Notes: generated by a model from the sequence alone, not told the origin. Shown: positions 21,107 through 29,605, counted from the first letter of the stretch. The stretch: DNA of 51,575 nt from Maribacter sp. (GCA_002749285.1 PDPR01000018.1:1-51575); one strand, 5' to 3'. Numbers and translations: made by a program.

Positions 21107-21155
21107 TTTACATTGAAAGGTATCCCGCACTTTAGCGGGACACCTTATATGTAAA
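21107..21155 (-). promoter_or_regulatory. Long hairpin in the tuf to tRNA-Trp spacer
   Basis: On the minus strand TTTACAT-ATA-AGGTGTCCCGC and GCGGGATACCT-TTCA-ATGTAAA form a stem of about 18 pairs with one small internal loop and a 6-base apical loop. There is no T-run after it, so a processing site or a pause/partial terminator is more likely than a full terminator. It begins 15 bases after the tuf stop. Confidence 0.65.
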
Positions 21156-21170
21156 CTAGTATTCTAAGAT

Positions 21171-22358
21171 TTAATCTATAATCTTGGTTACCTGACCAGC
21201 ACCAACCGTCCTACCACCTTCACGGATAGCGAAACGAAGTCCTTCGCTCAATGCGATAGGCTGGATCAAATCAACAGTTATCGTCAAGTTATCGCCAGGC
21301 ATAACCATTTCAACACCACTAGGAAGAGTAATGTTACCAGTAACATCGGTAGTCCTTACATAGAATTGTGGACGATAGTTGTTATGGAATGGCGTGTGAC
21401 GACCACCTTCTTCTTTTTTAAGGATATAAACCTCTGCTTCAAATTTAGCATGTGGCTTAACAGAGCCTGGCTTACAAATTACCATACCCCTGCTTATCTG
21501 TGATTTTTCAATACCCCTCAACAAGATACCTACGTTATCACCAGCTTCACCTCTATCCAAGATTTTACGGAACATTTCAACACCTGTAATGGTAGAAGAC
21601 AATTTCTCGGCCCCCATACCAATAATATCGACCGCATCACCCGTATTCGCAACACCTGTTTCGATACGACCCGTAGCAACGGTTCCACGACCAGTAATGG
21701 TAAATACATCCTCAACAGGCATCAAGAAATCTTTTTCAACATCCCTTTTCGGCAACTCAATCCATGAATCCACAGCATCCATCAACTCCATTACGGTATC
21801 AACCCATTTTTGCTCACCGTTAAGCGCACCTAGGGCAGATCCAGAAATGACAGGCCCATTGTCACCATCGTATTCATAAAATGAAAGCAATTCCCTTACT
21901 TCCATTTCAACAAGCTCCAAAAGCTCATCATCGTCAACCATGTCGACTTTGTTCAAGAAAACAACGATTCTAGGAATACCTACCTGACGACCTAATAGGA
22001 TGTGCTCACGTGTTTGTGGCATTGGACCATCTGTTGCGGCAACAACCAAGATAGCACCATCCATTTGGGCGGCACCAGTTACCATGTTCTTTACGTAATC
22101 CGCGTGACCAGGACAGTCAACATGTGCGTAATGACGGTTTGCCGTCTGATACTCAACATGGGCAGTGTTAATGGTTATGCCCCTTTCCTTTTCCTCTGGG
22201 GCATTATCGATAGAATCGAAACTTCTCAATTCAGAAAGTCCTGCATTTGCCAATACCGTAGTAATAGCAGCAGTTAATGTAGTTTTACCGTGATCCACGT
22301 GTCCAATAGTGCCTATATTTAAGTGCGGTTTGGAACGATCGAAAGTTTCCTTTGCCAT
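21171..22358 (-). CDS. tuf: Elongation factor Tu
   Basis: The 395-residue length is standard when the start is taken at [16 protein letters not shown] (22358); an upstream in-frame extension runs back across a tRNA gene and is not real. The protein delivers aminoacyl-tRNA to the ribosome. G1 'GHVDHGKT' (19-26), G3 'DCPGHADY' (about 81-88), G4 'NKVD' (about 136-139) and the C-terminal '[13 protein letters not shown]' are intact. It is part of the tRNA-tuf operon between tRNA-Thr(GGU) and tRNA-Trp. No Shine-Dalgarno sequence precedes it. Confidence 0.98.
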   Translation of the reverse strand: MAKETFDRSKPHLNIGTIGHVDHGKTTLTAAITTVLANAGLSELRSFDSIDNAPEEKERGITINTAHVEYQTANRHYAHVDCPGHADYVKNMVTGAAQMDGAILVVAATDGPMPQTREHILLGRQVGIPRIVVFLNKVDMVDDDELLELVEMEVRELLSFYEYDGDNGPVISGSALGALNGEQKWVDTVMELMDAVDSWIELPKRDVEKDFLMPVEDVFTITGRGTVATGRIETGVANTGDAVDIIGMGAEKLSSTITGVEMFRKILDRGEAGDNVGILLRGIEKSQISRGMVICKPGSVKPHAKFEAEVYILKKEEGGRHTPFHNNYRPQFYVRTTDVTGNITLPSGVEMVMPGDNLTITVDLIQPIALSEGLRFAIREGGRTVGAGQVTKIID

Positions 22359-22414
22359 TTTAAATGAATTTAATCTTAGTTTATATATTAGTGTACAATT
22401 ACATGCCTTAATTG

Positions 22415-22486
22415 AGCCAACGACGAGATTTGAACTCGTGACCTCTTCCTTACCAAGGAAACGCTCTACCCCTGAGCTACGTCGGC
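22415..22486 (-). tRNA. tRNA-Thr (anticodon GGU)
   Basis: A 72-base cloverleaf on the minus strand with acceptor GCCGACG / CGTTGGC, anticodon loop TTGGTAA (anticodon GGT) and T-arm CACGAGTTCAAATCTCGTC. No encoded CCA. It is the last tRNA before tuf, 56 bases from its start. Confidence 0.96.
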
Positions 22487-22648
22487 TTGTTGGGTTCTTG
22501 GTTGATGCTACACGTTTACTGACGAACAACATCGAAACTACAACAAACGCAAACCCATGGTTTTTGAGCCATAGACCAAAATTCAACCGACCTTTGCCAA
22601 AATCGACCAAACATCGAACCTATCCTTTACCCACTACCCAAAGAACAC

Positions 22649-22669
22649 ATCAAACAATACCTGTTTGAT
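22649..22669 (-). other. Short hairpin in the tRNA-Gly to tRNA-Thr spacer
   Basis: ATCAAACA and TGTTTGAT form a perfect 8-base stem with a 5-base loop, without a T-run. The spacer (22487-22751) is unusually long for a tRNA operon and otherwise shows nothing recognisable. A processing role is possible. Confidence 0.35.
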
Positions 22670-22751
22670 ATTCTGGTGAAAAAACGAACCGGCCGTCCTC
22701 CCCGTATTCCACAGCCCAAATGAACACATATTCATTATCCTGTGAAATTAG

Positions 22752-22824
22752 AGCGGGAGACCGGGTTCGAACCGGCGACATTCAGCTTGGAAGGCTGACG
22801 CTCTACCAACTGAGCTACTCCCGC
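22752..22824 (-). tRNA. tRNA-Gly (anticodon UCC)
   Basis: A 73-base cloverleaf with acceptor GCGGGAG / CTCCCGC, anticodon loop CTTCCAA (anticodon TCC) and T-arm GCCGGTTCGAACCCGGTC. CCA is not encoded. Confidence 0.97.
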
Positions 22825-22947
22825 ATTCTATATTTCAAAATTTCAACCCCAAGACCTTTTCAATGGCCCCGAACAAAGTCCGGACTTCCAAAACCCGTTA
22901 TCCAACACAATCAAGAAACCAAAAACCCTGGATCGGATCTTAAAAAG

Positions 22948-23029
<82 letters not shown>

Positions 23030-23053
23030 AATCCATAATTTAAAGAACCTTTG

Positions 23054-23127
23054 AGCCGATAGAGGGACTCGAACCCACGACCTGCTGATTACAAATCAGC
23101 TGCTCTAGCCAGCTGAGCTACATCGGC
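23054..23127 (-). tRNA. tRNA-Thr (anticodon UGU)
   Basis: A 74-base cloverleaf with acceptor GCCGATG / TATCGGC, anticodon loop TTTGTAA (anticodon TGT) and T-arm CGTGGGTTCGAGTCCCTC. CCA is not encoded. It is the first product of the tRNA-tuf operon. Confidence 0.97.
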
Positions 23128-23146
23128 CTCTCAACCTTTTTTACAT

Positions 23147-23174
23147 AAAAAAAGTCCGCTATTTCTAACGGACT
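23147..23174 (-). terminator. Hairpin with T-run between hpf and the tRNA operon
   Basis: On the minus strand AGTCCGTTA and TAGCGGACT form a 9-base-pair stem closed by a GAAA tetraloop, then seven Ts. It is a good terminator for hpf. Because the tRNA-operon promoter lies just upstream at 23176-23205, the same hairpin would also be near the very start of the tRNA transcript. Confidence 0.8.
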
Positions 23175-23175
23175 G

Positions 23176-23205
23176 CAAATGTATATATTTATTTGTTTAA
23201 TCAAA
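23176..23205 (-). promoter_or_regulatory. Promoter of the tRNA-tuf-secE-nusG-rpl-rpo operon
   Basis: The minus strand reads TTTG (23205-23202), an 18-base spacer, then TACATTTG (23183-23176). This is an exact match to the Bacteroidota -33/-7 consensus with an accepted spacing. Transcription would begin near 23170, about 45 bases before the first tRNA. Confidence 0.7.
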
Positions 23206-23226
23206 ATAATTTTCGGAAAAAAATCA

Positions 23227-23529
23227 TCATACTTTCTCACGCTGTATTTCTTTCATTTTTTTTACTTTCCTTTCCAAGGAGCTACATGCCAAATCCACAG
23301 CCTCTTCGAACGATTTTCGTTGCTTTTTGACAATAAACTTGTCCTTAGGCACATTTAGCTTGATTTCCACAATCTTATTTTCCTTTAAACTTGTGTTCTC
23401 TACTTTCAGATAAACATCCGCATTGATCACCCTGTCATAAAAAGTCTCTATCTTATCCAATCTACCTTGAACAAAATCCAATAATTTCCGATCAGCATTG
23501 AAGTTAACTGATTGTATGTTCACTTTCAT
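23227..23529 (-). CDS. hpf: Ribosome hibernation-promoting factor, short HPF/YfiA type
   Basis: This 100-residue protein of the HPF/RaiA family stabilises idle ribosomes by sitting in the mRNA channel of the 30S subunit. It has the family's beta-alpha-beta order: 'MKVNIQSVNFNADRKLLDFV' at the start, 'ADVYLKVENTSLKENKIVEI' (about 38-57) and a Lys/Arg-rich last helix ('ACSSLERKVKKMKEIQREK'). It lacks the C-terminal dimerisation domain of long HPF. It is 31 bases downstream of xerC and probably cotranscribed. Confidence 0.93.
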   Translation of the reverse strand: MKVNIQSVNFNADRKLLDFVQGRLDKIETFYDRVINADVYLKVENTSLKENKIVEIKLNVPKDKFIVKKQRKSFEEAVDLACSSLERKVKKMKEIQREKV

Positions 23530-23560
23530 AGGCTAAAATTTAATGTTATGTTAAACAATC

Positions 23561-24463
23561 TTATCGCCTTTGCGATTTCTTACCCCTTGGGTGGGCCGAT
23601 TCATGGATTTTTTTGAGTTCGGAAATACTATTGTGCGTGTATACCTGTGTCGAAGCCAAACTTGAATGGCCCAACAACTCTTTCACCGAATTTAAATCCG
23701 CCCCATTATTGAGCAAATGTGTCGCAAAGGTGTGCCGCAATATATGTGGGCTCCTCTTTACCTTGGAGGACACCTCCCTAAAATACTTATTTATAATTCT
23801 ATAAACAAGGGTTTCATATATTTTATTGCCCGTATTGGTAAGAAAAACAAACTCCGTCCCCACTATATTTTCCAAACTGTCCCTTAGTGGCAAATAAGAC
23901 CGAAACAATTCCACCGTTGGAAGCAACAAAGGCACTACACGCTCCTTATTGCGTTTCCCAAGTACCTTGAGCGACCTCCCCCCCAAATCAACATCACCAA
24001 CCTTGATGTTTACAAGCTCTGCCCTTCGTATTCCGGTCGTATAAAGCAACTCTATGATCAACTTATCCCTTCTACCTTCAAAACCCTCCGCAAAAGGCAA
24101 CTGGGACAAAACGGCCCGCATTTCGTCCTCTGAAAAAGGAACTTCTATTTTTTTCGATGTCTTAAGGGCCTTGTGTTTGGCCAAGGGATTTGTCTCCACA
24201 ACACCAATTTGTTGCAGAAATCCATAGTATGCCTTTAGGGCGGCTACCTTCCTATTTACCGACCTATTGGATATTCCTGAATTGACAAGGGCAACGACCC
24301 AGCTTCTTACGATAGGGTATTCCACATTGTCAATACCCGAGAAACCGTGTTCATCAGCACAAAAAGCGACAAAAGACAGAATATCCTTTTCGTATGCATT
24401 TACGGTATGCACCGAATAATTCTTTTCCAAGCGTAAATAAGAGACAAACCTAGGTACTGACAT
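23561..24463 (-). CDS. xerC: Site-specific tyrosine recombinase, XerC type
   Basis: The 300-residue integrase is of the length expected for Xer proteins, which resolve chromosome dimers at dif. The N-terminal SAM-like DNA-binding domain (about 1-85) precedes the catalytic domain with Arg146 ('TTGIRRAEL'), Lys170, His240 and Arg243 ('SPHILRHTFATHLL'), His266 ('LLGHSSL') and nucleophile Tyr275 ('STQVYTH'). All six catalytic residues are present. Its place between rpsU and hpf is common in Bacteroidota, which argues for a housekeeping Xer rather than a mobile-element integrase. A TAACTTTG -7 box at 24468-24475 lies only 4 bases before the ATG. Confidence 0.93.
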   Translation of the reverse strand: MSVPRFVSYLRLEKNYSVHTVNAYEKDILSFVAFCADEHGFSGIDNVEYPIVRSWVVALVNSGISNRSVNRKVAALKAYYGFLQQIGVVETNPLAKHKALKTSKKIEVPFSEDEMRAVLSQLPFAEGFEGRRDKLIIELLYTTGIRRAELVNIKVGDVDLGGRSLKVLGKRNKERVVPLLLPTVELFRSYLPLRDSLENIVGTEFVFLTNTGNKIYETLVYRIINKYFREVSSKVKRSPHILRHTFATHLLNNGADLNSVKELLGHSSLASTQVYTHNSISELKKIHESAHPRGKKSQRR

Positions 24464-24467
24464 ACCA

Positions 24468-24497
24468 CAAAGTTAGCAAAGTTGTCGTAGCAACTTT
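24468..24497 (-). promoter_or_regulatory. xerC promoter candidate with an overlapping inverted repeat
   Basis: TAACTTTG (24475-24468, minus strand) matches the -7 consensus. The upstream TTG is 15 bases away, shorter than usual. A perfect inverted repeat, AAAGTTG / CAACTTT (24478-24497), overlaps the spacer and could be an operator. Transcription would start at or next to the xerC ATG, implying a leaderless message. Confidence 0.4.
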
Positions 24498-24506
24498 CCC
24501 CAAATA

Positions 24507-24536
24507 AAAGAATCCCATCGTTTGATGGGATTCTTT
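24507..24536 (-). terminator. Terminator after rpsU
   Basis: AAAGAATCCCATC and GATGGGATTCTTT form a perfect 13-base-pair stem with a GTTT/AAAC loop, flanked by A/T runs. It lies 31 bases past the rpsU stop and separates rpsU from xerC. Confidence 0.85.
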
Positions 24537-24566
24537 ATGAATAATTGTACACTGTCAAATAAGATT

Positions 24567-24761
24567 CTAGATTTCTTCCTGGTCCCTTAAACCTTGAATG
24601 TATTGTGCTTTTTGTATCTGAGCTCGTCTTTGAACCGAAGGCTTGGTAAATTGCTGACGCTTACGCAATTGACGCATGGTACCAGTCTTATCGAACTTCC
24701 GCTTGAAGCGCTTTAAAGCTCTGTCTATGTTCTCCCCTTCTTTTATTGGTATAATTAACAT
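24567..24761 (-). CDS. rpsU: 30S ribosomal protein S21 (bS21)
   Basis: The 64-residue basic protein matches bS21: 'MLIIPIKEGENIDRALKRFK', 'KRKFDKTGTMRQLRKRQQF' and a Gln/Arg-rich tail. In Bacteroidia ribosomes bS21, with bS6 and bS18, covers the anti-Shine-Dalgarno end of 16S rRNA. This gene is unusual here because it keeps a perfect AGGAGG 9 bases before its ATG. It has its own promoter and terminator. Confidence 0.97.
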   Translation of the reverse strand: MLIIPIKEGENIDRALKRFKRKFDKTGTMRQLRKRQQFTKPSVQRRAQIQKAQYIQGLRDQEEI

Positions 24762-24770
24762 GGGCTACAA

Positions 24771-24776
24771 CCTCCT
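24771..24776 (-). promoter_or_regulatory. Perfect Shine-Dalgarno sequence of rpsU
   Basis: The minus strand reads GAGAGGAGGTTG before GTAGCCCATG. AGGAGG is fully complementary to the 16S rRNA tail and 9 bases from the start. The other genes I checked in the window (tuf, rplK, rpoB and others) have AT-rich leaders without one. Confidence 0.85.
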
Positions 24777-24796
24777 CTCTTTTGTGATTAAGGATG

Positions 24797-24826
24797 CAAA
24801 TATATATTGAATTTATGGATTAGCAA
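24797..24826 (-). promoter_or_regulatory. rpsU promoter
   Basis: On the minus strand, TTG (24826-24824), a 19-base spacer and TATATTTG (24804-24797) match the Bacteroidota consensus. The leader to the rpsU ATG is about 30 bases and contains the Shine-Dalgarno sequence. The TTG lies in the non-coding gap just before the end of the acyl-CoA dehydrogenase gene. Confidence 0.7.
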
Positions 24827-24830
24827 CCAA

Positions 24831-25985
24831 CTAACCCAAAATATTTTTTGCAATGACAACTTTCTGGATTTCGGTAGTACCCTCACCTATAGTACAAAGC
24901 TTAGAGTCCCTATAAAATTTCTCTACCGGGAAGTCTTTGGTATAGCCATAGCCCCCATGTATTTGGACAGCCTCATTGGCTACCTTGACACAAACCTCGG
25001 AAGCATACATTTTTGACATGGCACCTAGTTTGGTCATTCCATTACCTTCATTCTTTAAAAATGCGGCTTTATGCAGCAGCAACGCAGACGCCTCTATCTC
25101 TGTTGCCATATCGGCCAGTTTGAATGATATGCCCTGAAATTGACTTATGGGCCTTCCAAACTGCACTCTTTCCTTTGAGTATTGCAAAGACGCCTCATAA
25201 GCACCCTTGGCAATACCTAGGGACAATGCACCTATCGAGATCCTTCCTCCATCCAATATTTTCATGCTTTGGACAAACCCTTCACCTATCCCTCCCAACC
25301 TATTGGCATCAGGTATTCTACAATCACTGAATATAAGTTCTGCCGTTTCACTGGCCCTCATACCCAATTTATCCAGTTTATTACCACTGGAAAAACCCGG
25401 GGTTCCTTTTTCTATGACAAATGCGGTCATTCCTTGAGCGCTCCCTTCTACACTAGTCCTGGCAATAACAACGGCAATGTCGCCACTAATCCCATGGGTA
25501 ATAAAATTCTTCGCCCCGTTCAAGATCCATCCATCCCCATCCTTGACCGCCATAGTACTCATTCCACCGGCATCCGAACCTGTATTGTGTTCTGTCAGGC
25601 CCCAAGCACCGATAAATTCACCCGATGCCAATTTGGGGAGCCAACGCTTTTTTTGTGATTCATCCCCAAAAGACAAAATATGGTTGGTACATAGTGAATT
25701 ATGCGCCGCCAAGGACAACCCTATAGACGGGTCTACTTTCGATATTTCCTCTATAATGGCAATGTACTCATGGTACCCCAAACCAGAGCCCCCGTATTCT
25801 TCAGGAACTAAAATCCCCATAAAACCCATCTTACCGGCCTCCTTAAAAAGCTCGATTGGGAAAAACTGGGTTTCGTCCCATTCCATAATATAGGGCCGAA
25901 TATGTTGTTCTGCAAATTTTTTGGCCGCAGAAGCGACATGCTCTTGAGTTTCCGAATAATCAAAACACATGGTATCTTTGAACAT
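24831..25985 (-). CDS. Acyl-CoA dehydrogenase
   Basis: The 384-residue FAD enzyme belongs to the family that oxidises acyl-CoA to 2-enoyl-CoA in beta-oxidation or branched-chain amino acid breakdown. The N-terminal helical domain includes 'GFMGILVPEEYGGSGLGYHEY' (written in part; about 53-73). The middle beta domain has the FAD-binding 'GLTEHNTGSDAGGMST' (about 128-143). The C-terminal domain has 'QFGRPISQFQGI' and the catalytic base Glu368 in 'IGEGTTEIQ', the short-chain/branched-chain placement. It lies 11 bases after the helix-hairpin-helix gene. Exact substrate cannot be told from sequence. Confidence 0.94.
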   Translation of the reverse strand: MFKDTMCFDYSETQEHVASAAKKFAEQHIRPYIMEWDETQFFPIELFKEAGKMGFMGILVPEEYGGSGLGYHEYIAIIEEISKVDPSIGLSLAAHNSLCTNHILSFGDESQKKRWLPKLASGEFIGAWGLTEHNTGSDAGGMSTMAVKDGDGWILNGAKNFITHGISGDIAVVIARTSVEGSAQGMTAFVIEKGTPGFSSGNKLDKLGMRASETAELIFSDCRIPDANRLGGIGEGFVQSMKILDGGRISIGALSLGIAKGAYEASLQYSKERVQFGRPISQFQGISFKLADMATEIEASALLLHKAAFLKNEGNGMTKLGAMSKMYASEVCVKVANEAVQIHGGYGYTKDFPVEKFYRDSKLCTIGEGTTEIQKVVIAKNILG

Positions 25986-25996
25986 TTTGTATTTTT

Positions 25997-26884
25997 TTAG
26001 AGCTTCAAATATAATTTAATTCTATCGATCTTTTGTACTGGGAATCCCTCAATTTTAGTTAATTCGCCAAAGGAGGTGAATGCACCATTGTTCTCCCTAT
26101 ACTCAACAATCCTCAAAGCCAGTGGATAAGGGATATATATTAAATTTGAAATCTCTGAGACAGATGCCGTATTGATGTTTATTTTCCTTATTGGGGGCTG
26201 GCTTAACACGGCATACCGCTCAAGGGCCCTTTGAACCACTTCAGGCTCCAAAGCATAGACATCATATAGTTGTTCGCCCACATAGAACCCTCCCAATCCA
26301 TCCCTGAATCTGATTATCCTTTGGGATAATTTGTCACCAATACCCTTGATCGATCTTAATTCGTCCGCAGTTACAAAATTGAGATCTTTAAGTTGGGTCC
26401 CTTTTTCGTTTTTACCGGAATACCCTCCTGGTTCCGGGAAGTGGGGAACGATCTTCGCCTTGGGTTTGTCCTTTGTCCATTCGGGGAACTCAAAATAAGG
26501 TGATATACGATCCAGCAATGAATCCGGGATCCTTGTGACCTTCCTGAATTCCTCAGCGTTATTTACATACAAATTCCTTTCCCGGTAAGAATGCAGCCGG
26601 TCTATTTCCTCAGGCGTCATTCCCAAAGTATATCCTTTATAATCGGAAATATAATTCGGGTTGAAGGGAAATAACCGGGCAGGGGCCTTCCGGAGTGCCG
26701 CCCGTTTTAACGAATCCAACTTCACTTGGGTCTCCTTGTCAATCGTTAGGCTTGGCCCCAAGGTACCGGAAGTATTTTTCACAAAGTAGAAAACCACTTG
26801 CAGGACAACAATGATCAAGAGCAAAAAGAAAATCCCACTTTTCTCTTGTTCACTAAAAGAAAAATGGGATTTAAATTTATTCAT
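25997..26884 (-). CDS. Helix-hairpin-helix (ComEA-like) membrane-anchored protein
   Basis: The 295-residue protein has a single N-terminal transmembrane segment ('GIFFLLLIIVVLQVVFYFV', about 17-35) with a short cytoplasmic lead. It then carries three helix-hairpin-helix modules: an N-terminal one around 'YTLGMTPEEIDRLHSYRE' (about 84-101), a middle one 'LRSIKGIGDKLSQRIIRFRD' (about 176-195) and a C-terminal ComEA-like one with 'KININTASVSEISNLIYIPY'. Such domains bind DNA non-specifically; in ComEA they take up DNA in the periplasm. Whether this one has that role is unknown. It sits 14 bases after the symporter gene. Confidence 0.88.
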   Translation of the reverse strand: MNKFKSHFSFSEQEKSGIFFLLLIIVVLQVVFYFVKNTSGTLGPSLTIDKETQVKLDSLKRAALRKAPARLFPFNPNYISDYKGYTLGMTPEEIDRLHSYRERNLYVNNAEEFRKVTRIPDSLLDRISPYFEFPEWTKDKPKAKIVPHFPEPGGYSGKNEKGTQLKDLNFVTADELRSIKGIGDKLSQRIIRFRDGLGGFYVGEQLYDVYALEPEVVQRALERYAVLSQPPIRKININTASVSEISNLIYIPYPLALRIVEYRENNGAFTSFGELTKIEGFPVQKIDRIKLYLKL

Positions 26885-26898
26885 TTGAATCGCCTCAA

Positions 26899-28509
26899 CT
26901 AGCCTTTAACGAAATTTTTTATATCTTTCAAATACACATCCAATTCCTCACGGACCTTAGGGAACAGGAACAACAGGCCGATCATATTCGGAAACACCAA
27001 TGCCAATATCATGGCATCCGAGAATTTAATTACCGCATCCAAGGTAGCTGCTGCCCCAATAACCACAAACATTAGGAACAGCACCTTATAAACAACATCG
27101 GCCTTTTTTCCCCTACCAAACAAATATTTCCACGATTGCAACCCATAATACGACCATGAGATCATTGTGGAAAATGCAAATAGGATAATCGCTATGGTAA
27201 GGATATATCTAAACCCTGGTATTACAGAATCATAAGCCATGGATGTTAAATCGACCCCGCCTATATACGTACCCGACTCATTCAATAATACGGTGCTGCC
27301 AACAGCATTCCCGTAATCAAATGCACCAGCGTCCATGTTAAAGAAAATAATCACCAATGCAGTCATTGTACAAATTACAACCGTATCGATAAATGGTTCC
27401 AACAAGGCGACCACACCCTCACTTGCAGGGTATTTTGTCTTCACTGCGGAATGTGCTATTGCCGCAGAACCTGCCCCTGCCTCATTAGAGAAAGCAGCTC
27501 TTTGGAAACCGACTATGATCACACCGAGAACACCCCCAAGTCCTGCCTCAGGTGAAAATGCCCCTGCAAAGATCATTGAGATCGCCTCACCGACATATTT
27601 AATATTCGCAAAAATAATCACCAATGACGCCAATACATAAATACCAGCCATGAAAGGCACTATTTTCTCCGTAACATTGGCAATCTTCTTAATTCCCCCA
27701 ATAATTACAATCCCAACAAGAATAGCGAGTATTATCCCGATAATGATACCTGTCGCCCCACCCTCTAAATCCAACATGGAAGAAAGCTGTACCGCTGCCT
27801 GGTTTGACTGGAATGCATTACCACCCCCGAACGAAGCGCCGATGCACAGCACCGCAAAAATGACTCCCAAAACCTTCCCCAAACGGGTGAGACCCCTTTC
27901 TTTAAGACCTCTTGACAAATAATACATGGGGCCTCCGTAAACGGTTCCATCTTCAGCCACATCCCGATATTTCACACCTAAAGTACATTCAACAAACTTT
28001 GTCGACATACCTATAAGACCACAAACAATCATCCAAAATGTAGCTCCTGGCCCACCTACTGCAATTGCGACCGCAACACCTGATATATTACCCAGACCAA
28101 CAGTTCCCGAAACTGCAGTGGCCAAAGCCTGGAAGTGGCTTACCTCACCTTCCTTACTTTCATCGGCAATAGTATCGACCAAATCACCATCCACAATATT
28201 CAATTCGGCTTTTTCAACACCGTGATGGTCTAACTCATCGTACTTGCCCCTTACCGTATTGATCGCTAAAGGAAATCTCGTGATGTTTGGGAACTTGAAG
28301 TATATTGTAAAAAATGTTGCCCCAAAAATCAATAAGATCAGGACAATTGGCAAGTCATAACCGGCAATAGGCACAGAGGCCAGTACAAGGTTCTCCCACC
28401 AAACCGCAATGGGCATGAATTCATCATTGACCATATCATCCAGTCCTTTCTCTTGTGCACTTGTCAATAGTGGTAATATGCTGAATAGCAATAGGAGTCT
28501 ATACTTCAT
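26899..28509 (-). CDS. Sodium:alanine/glycine symporter (AGCS family)
   Basis: The 536-residue polytopic membrane protein starts at MKYRLLLLFSILPLLTSA (28509); an upstream in-frame start would add 21 residues without family support. About eleven hydrophobic segments are visible. AGCS motifs include 'ALATAVSGTVGLGNISGVAV' and 'AFSNEAGAGSAAIAHSAVKT' (about 332-351). Members bring in alanine or glycine with Na+. The N-terminal 20 residues look like a cleavable signal, as in other Bacteroidota members. It begins the segment downstream of the K+ channel gene, 90 bases away. Confidence 0.93.
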   Translation of the reverse strand: MKYRLLLLFSILPLLTSAQEKGLDDMVNDEFMPIAVWWENLVLASVPIAGYDLPIVLILLIFGATFFTIYFKFPNITRFPLAINTVRGKYDELDHHGVEKAELNIVDGDLVDTIADESKEGEVSHFQALATAVSGTVGLGNISGVAVAIAVGGPGATFWMIVCGLIGMSTKFVECTLGVKYRDVAEDGTVYGGPMYYLSRGLKERGLTRLGKVLGVIFAVLCIGASFGGGNAFQSNQAAVQLSSMLDLEGGATGIIIGIILAILVGIVIIGGIKKIANVTEKIVPFMAGIYVLASLVIIFANIKYVGEAISMIFAGAFSPEAGLGGVLGVIIVGFQRAAFSNEAGAGSAAIAHSAVKTKYPASEGVVALLEPFIDTVVICTMTALVIIFFNMDAGAFDYGNAVGSTVLLNESGTYIGGVDLTSMAYDSVIPGFRYILTIAIILFAFSTMISWSYYGLQSWKYLFGRGKKADVVYKVLFLMFVVIGAAATLDAVIKFSDAMILALVFPNMIGLLFLFPKVREELDVYLKDIKNFVKG

Positions 28510-28599
28510 AAGTATTGTTTTTGGTTTGTTTAATTTGCTGGATCGGCAATATCTTAAAAATATTCTACCCAATCAAATCCTGACGCAAAAGAAAAAGAA

Positions 28600-29604
28600 T
28601 TAAATATGGAACATTTCGTTTAATTTACGGATCTGTTCTGGCCTACCCAGCACAATCACTTTACTTTTCGGTTGCAATTGCATATTGGCTTCTGGGTTTA
28701 TGGTGTATTTGCCATCGGGAGCAATATAACCTATTATAGTACACCCGGTCTTACGCCTTAGATCAAGGTCTCGAAGCGACTTGTGCTCCCCTTGTTCCGC
28801 AAATTCCTCAATTGCGACCTCCTCAAGGTTTGTTGTGTGCTCACCTTCCAGGGACAGCTCGTCCATAAAAGAGATCAGGTCTGGCATTACCACCAACGAG
28901 GCCATGTGGTCACCACCTATCTTGTCTGGCATAATCACTTGGTTGGCACCGGCCAACATTAATTTTTTCTGGGACGTGACCAATGATGCCCTACTTATGA
29001 TATTCAATTTTTTGTTCAATTGCCTAGCGGACAAGACCACGAAGAGGTTTGCGGCATCATCGGGCAAAGTGGTGATGATATTCCCGGCCCGTTCTATACC
29101 CGCCTCTACCAACACCTCATCATCATTGGCATCCCCTTCCACAAATAGGATACTATCCCCGAACTTAGCAATAACCTCCTTATCCCTTTCCACAACAACA
29201 AACGGTCTGTCAAAGGCTTTAAGTTTGGTGGCCGCTTGATTTCCGTTTCGACCGAACCCACAGATAATCACGTGGTTGGATAGTGTATTGATCATGTTCC
29301 TTGCTTTTTTCTTCTTTAAGATCTCCATGGTATTCCTACTTAGAATATACTCCGTTATCACTGAGATGGAAAATGCAAATATGAATACGCTGGAGATTAT
29401 TAAAAATACCGTAAAAATCTTTGCTTCCCCACTTAATGGGCCTACTTCGGAAAAACCAACCGTAGTCACCGTTATAACGGTCATGTAAAAGGCATCCAAC
29501 CAAGATAGATCGGACAATACCCTATAACCTATAACCCCAGTTGCCAAAACGACCCCTATCAAAATGATGGCCAAATAAATCTTGGAACGGAAGAGTCGAA
29601 TCAT
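28600..29604 (-). CDS. Two-TM potassium channel with RCK (TrkA) domain
   Basis: The 334-residue protein starts at MIRLFRSKIYLAIILIG. Its stop-start junction with the upstream PspC gene is TAA-T-ATG, which makes the ATG at 29604 more natural than the in-frame one at 29616. Helix 1 (about 9-27), a pore loop with selectivity filter 'TTVGFSE' (47-53) and helix 2 (about 62-86) precede the RCK N domain with the Rossmann 'CGFGRNG' (115-121) and a TrkA-C domain ending 'KVIVLGRPEQIRKLNEMF'. The filter has Phe in the GYG/GFG position. The channel would be gated by a nucleotide or cation bound to the RCK ring. Confidence 0.93.
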   Translation of the reverse strand: MIRLFRSKIYLAIILIGVVLATGVIGYRVLSDLSWLDAFYMTVITVTTVGFSEVGPLSGEAKIFTVFLIISSVFIFAFSISVITEYILSRNTMEILKKKKARNMINTLSNHVIICGFGRNGNQAATKLKAFDRPFVVVERDKEVIAKFGDSILFVEGDANDDEVLVEAGIERAGNIITTLPDDAANLFVVLSARQLNKKLNIISRASLVTSQKKLMLAGANQVIMPDKIGGDHMASLVVMPDLISFMDELSLEGEHTTNLEEVAIEEFAEQGEHKSLRDLDLRRKTGCTIIGYIAPDGKYTINPEANMQLQPKSKVIVLGRPEQIRKLNEMFHI

Positions 29605-29605
29605 A

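Noticed and set aside
22309..22668. Plus-strand open frame with '[18 protein letters not shown]'-like sequence
   Set aside because: It runs antisense through tRNA-Thr(GGU) and the tuf start; this peptide is a well-known artefact of translating tRNA genes backwards.
23561..24463. Tyrosine recombinase as sign of a mobile element next to tRNA genes
   Set aside because: It lies in the conserved rpsU-xerC-hpf order, no attachment-site repeats or phage genes are near, and it looks like the housekeeping XerC.
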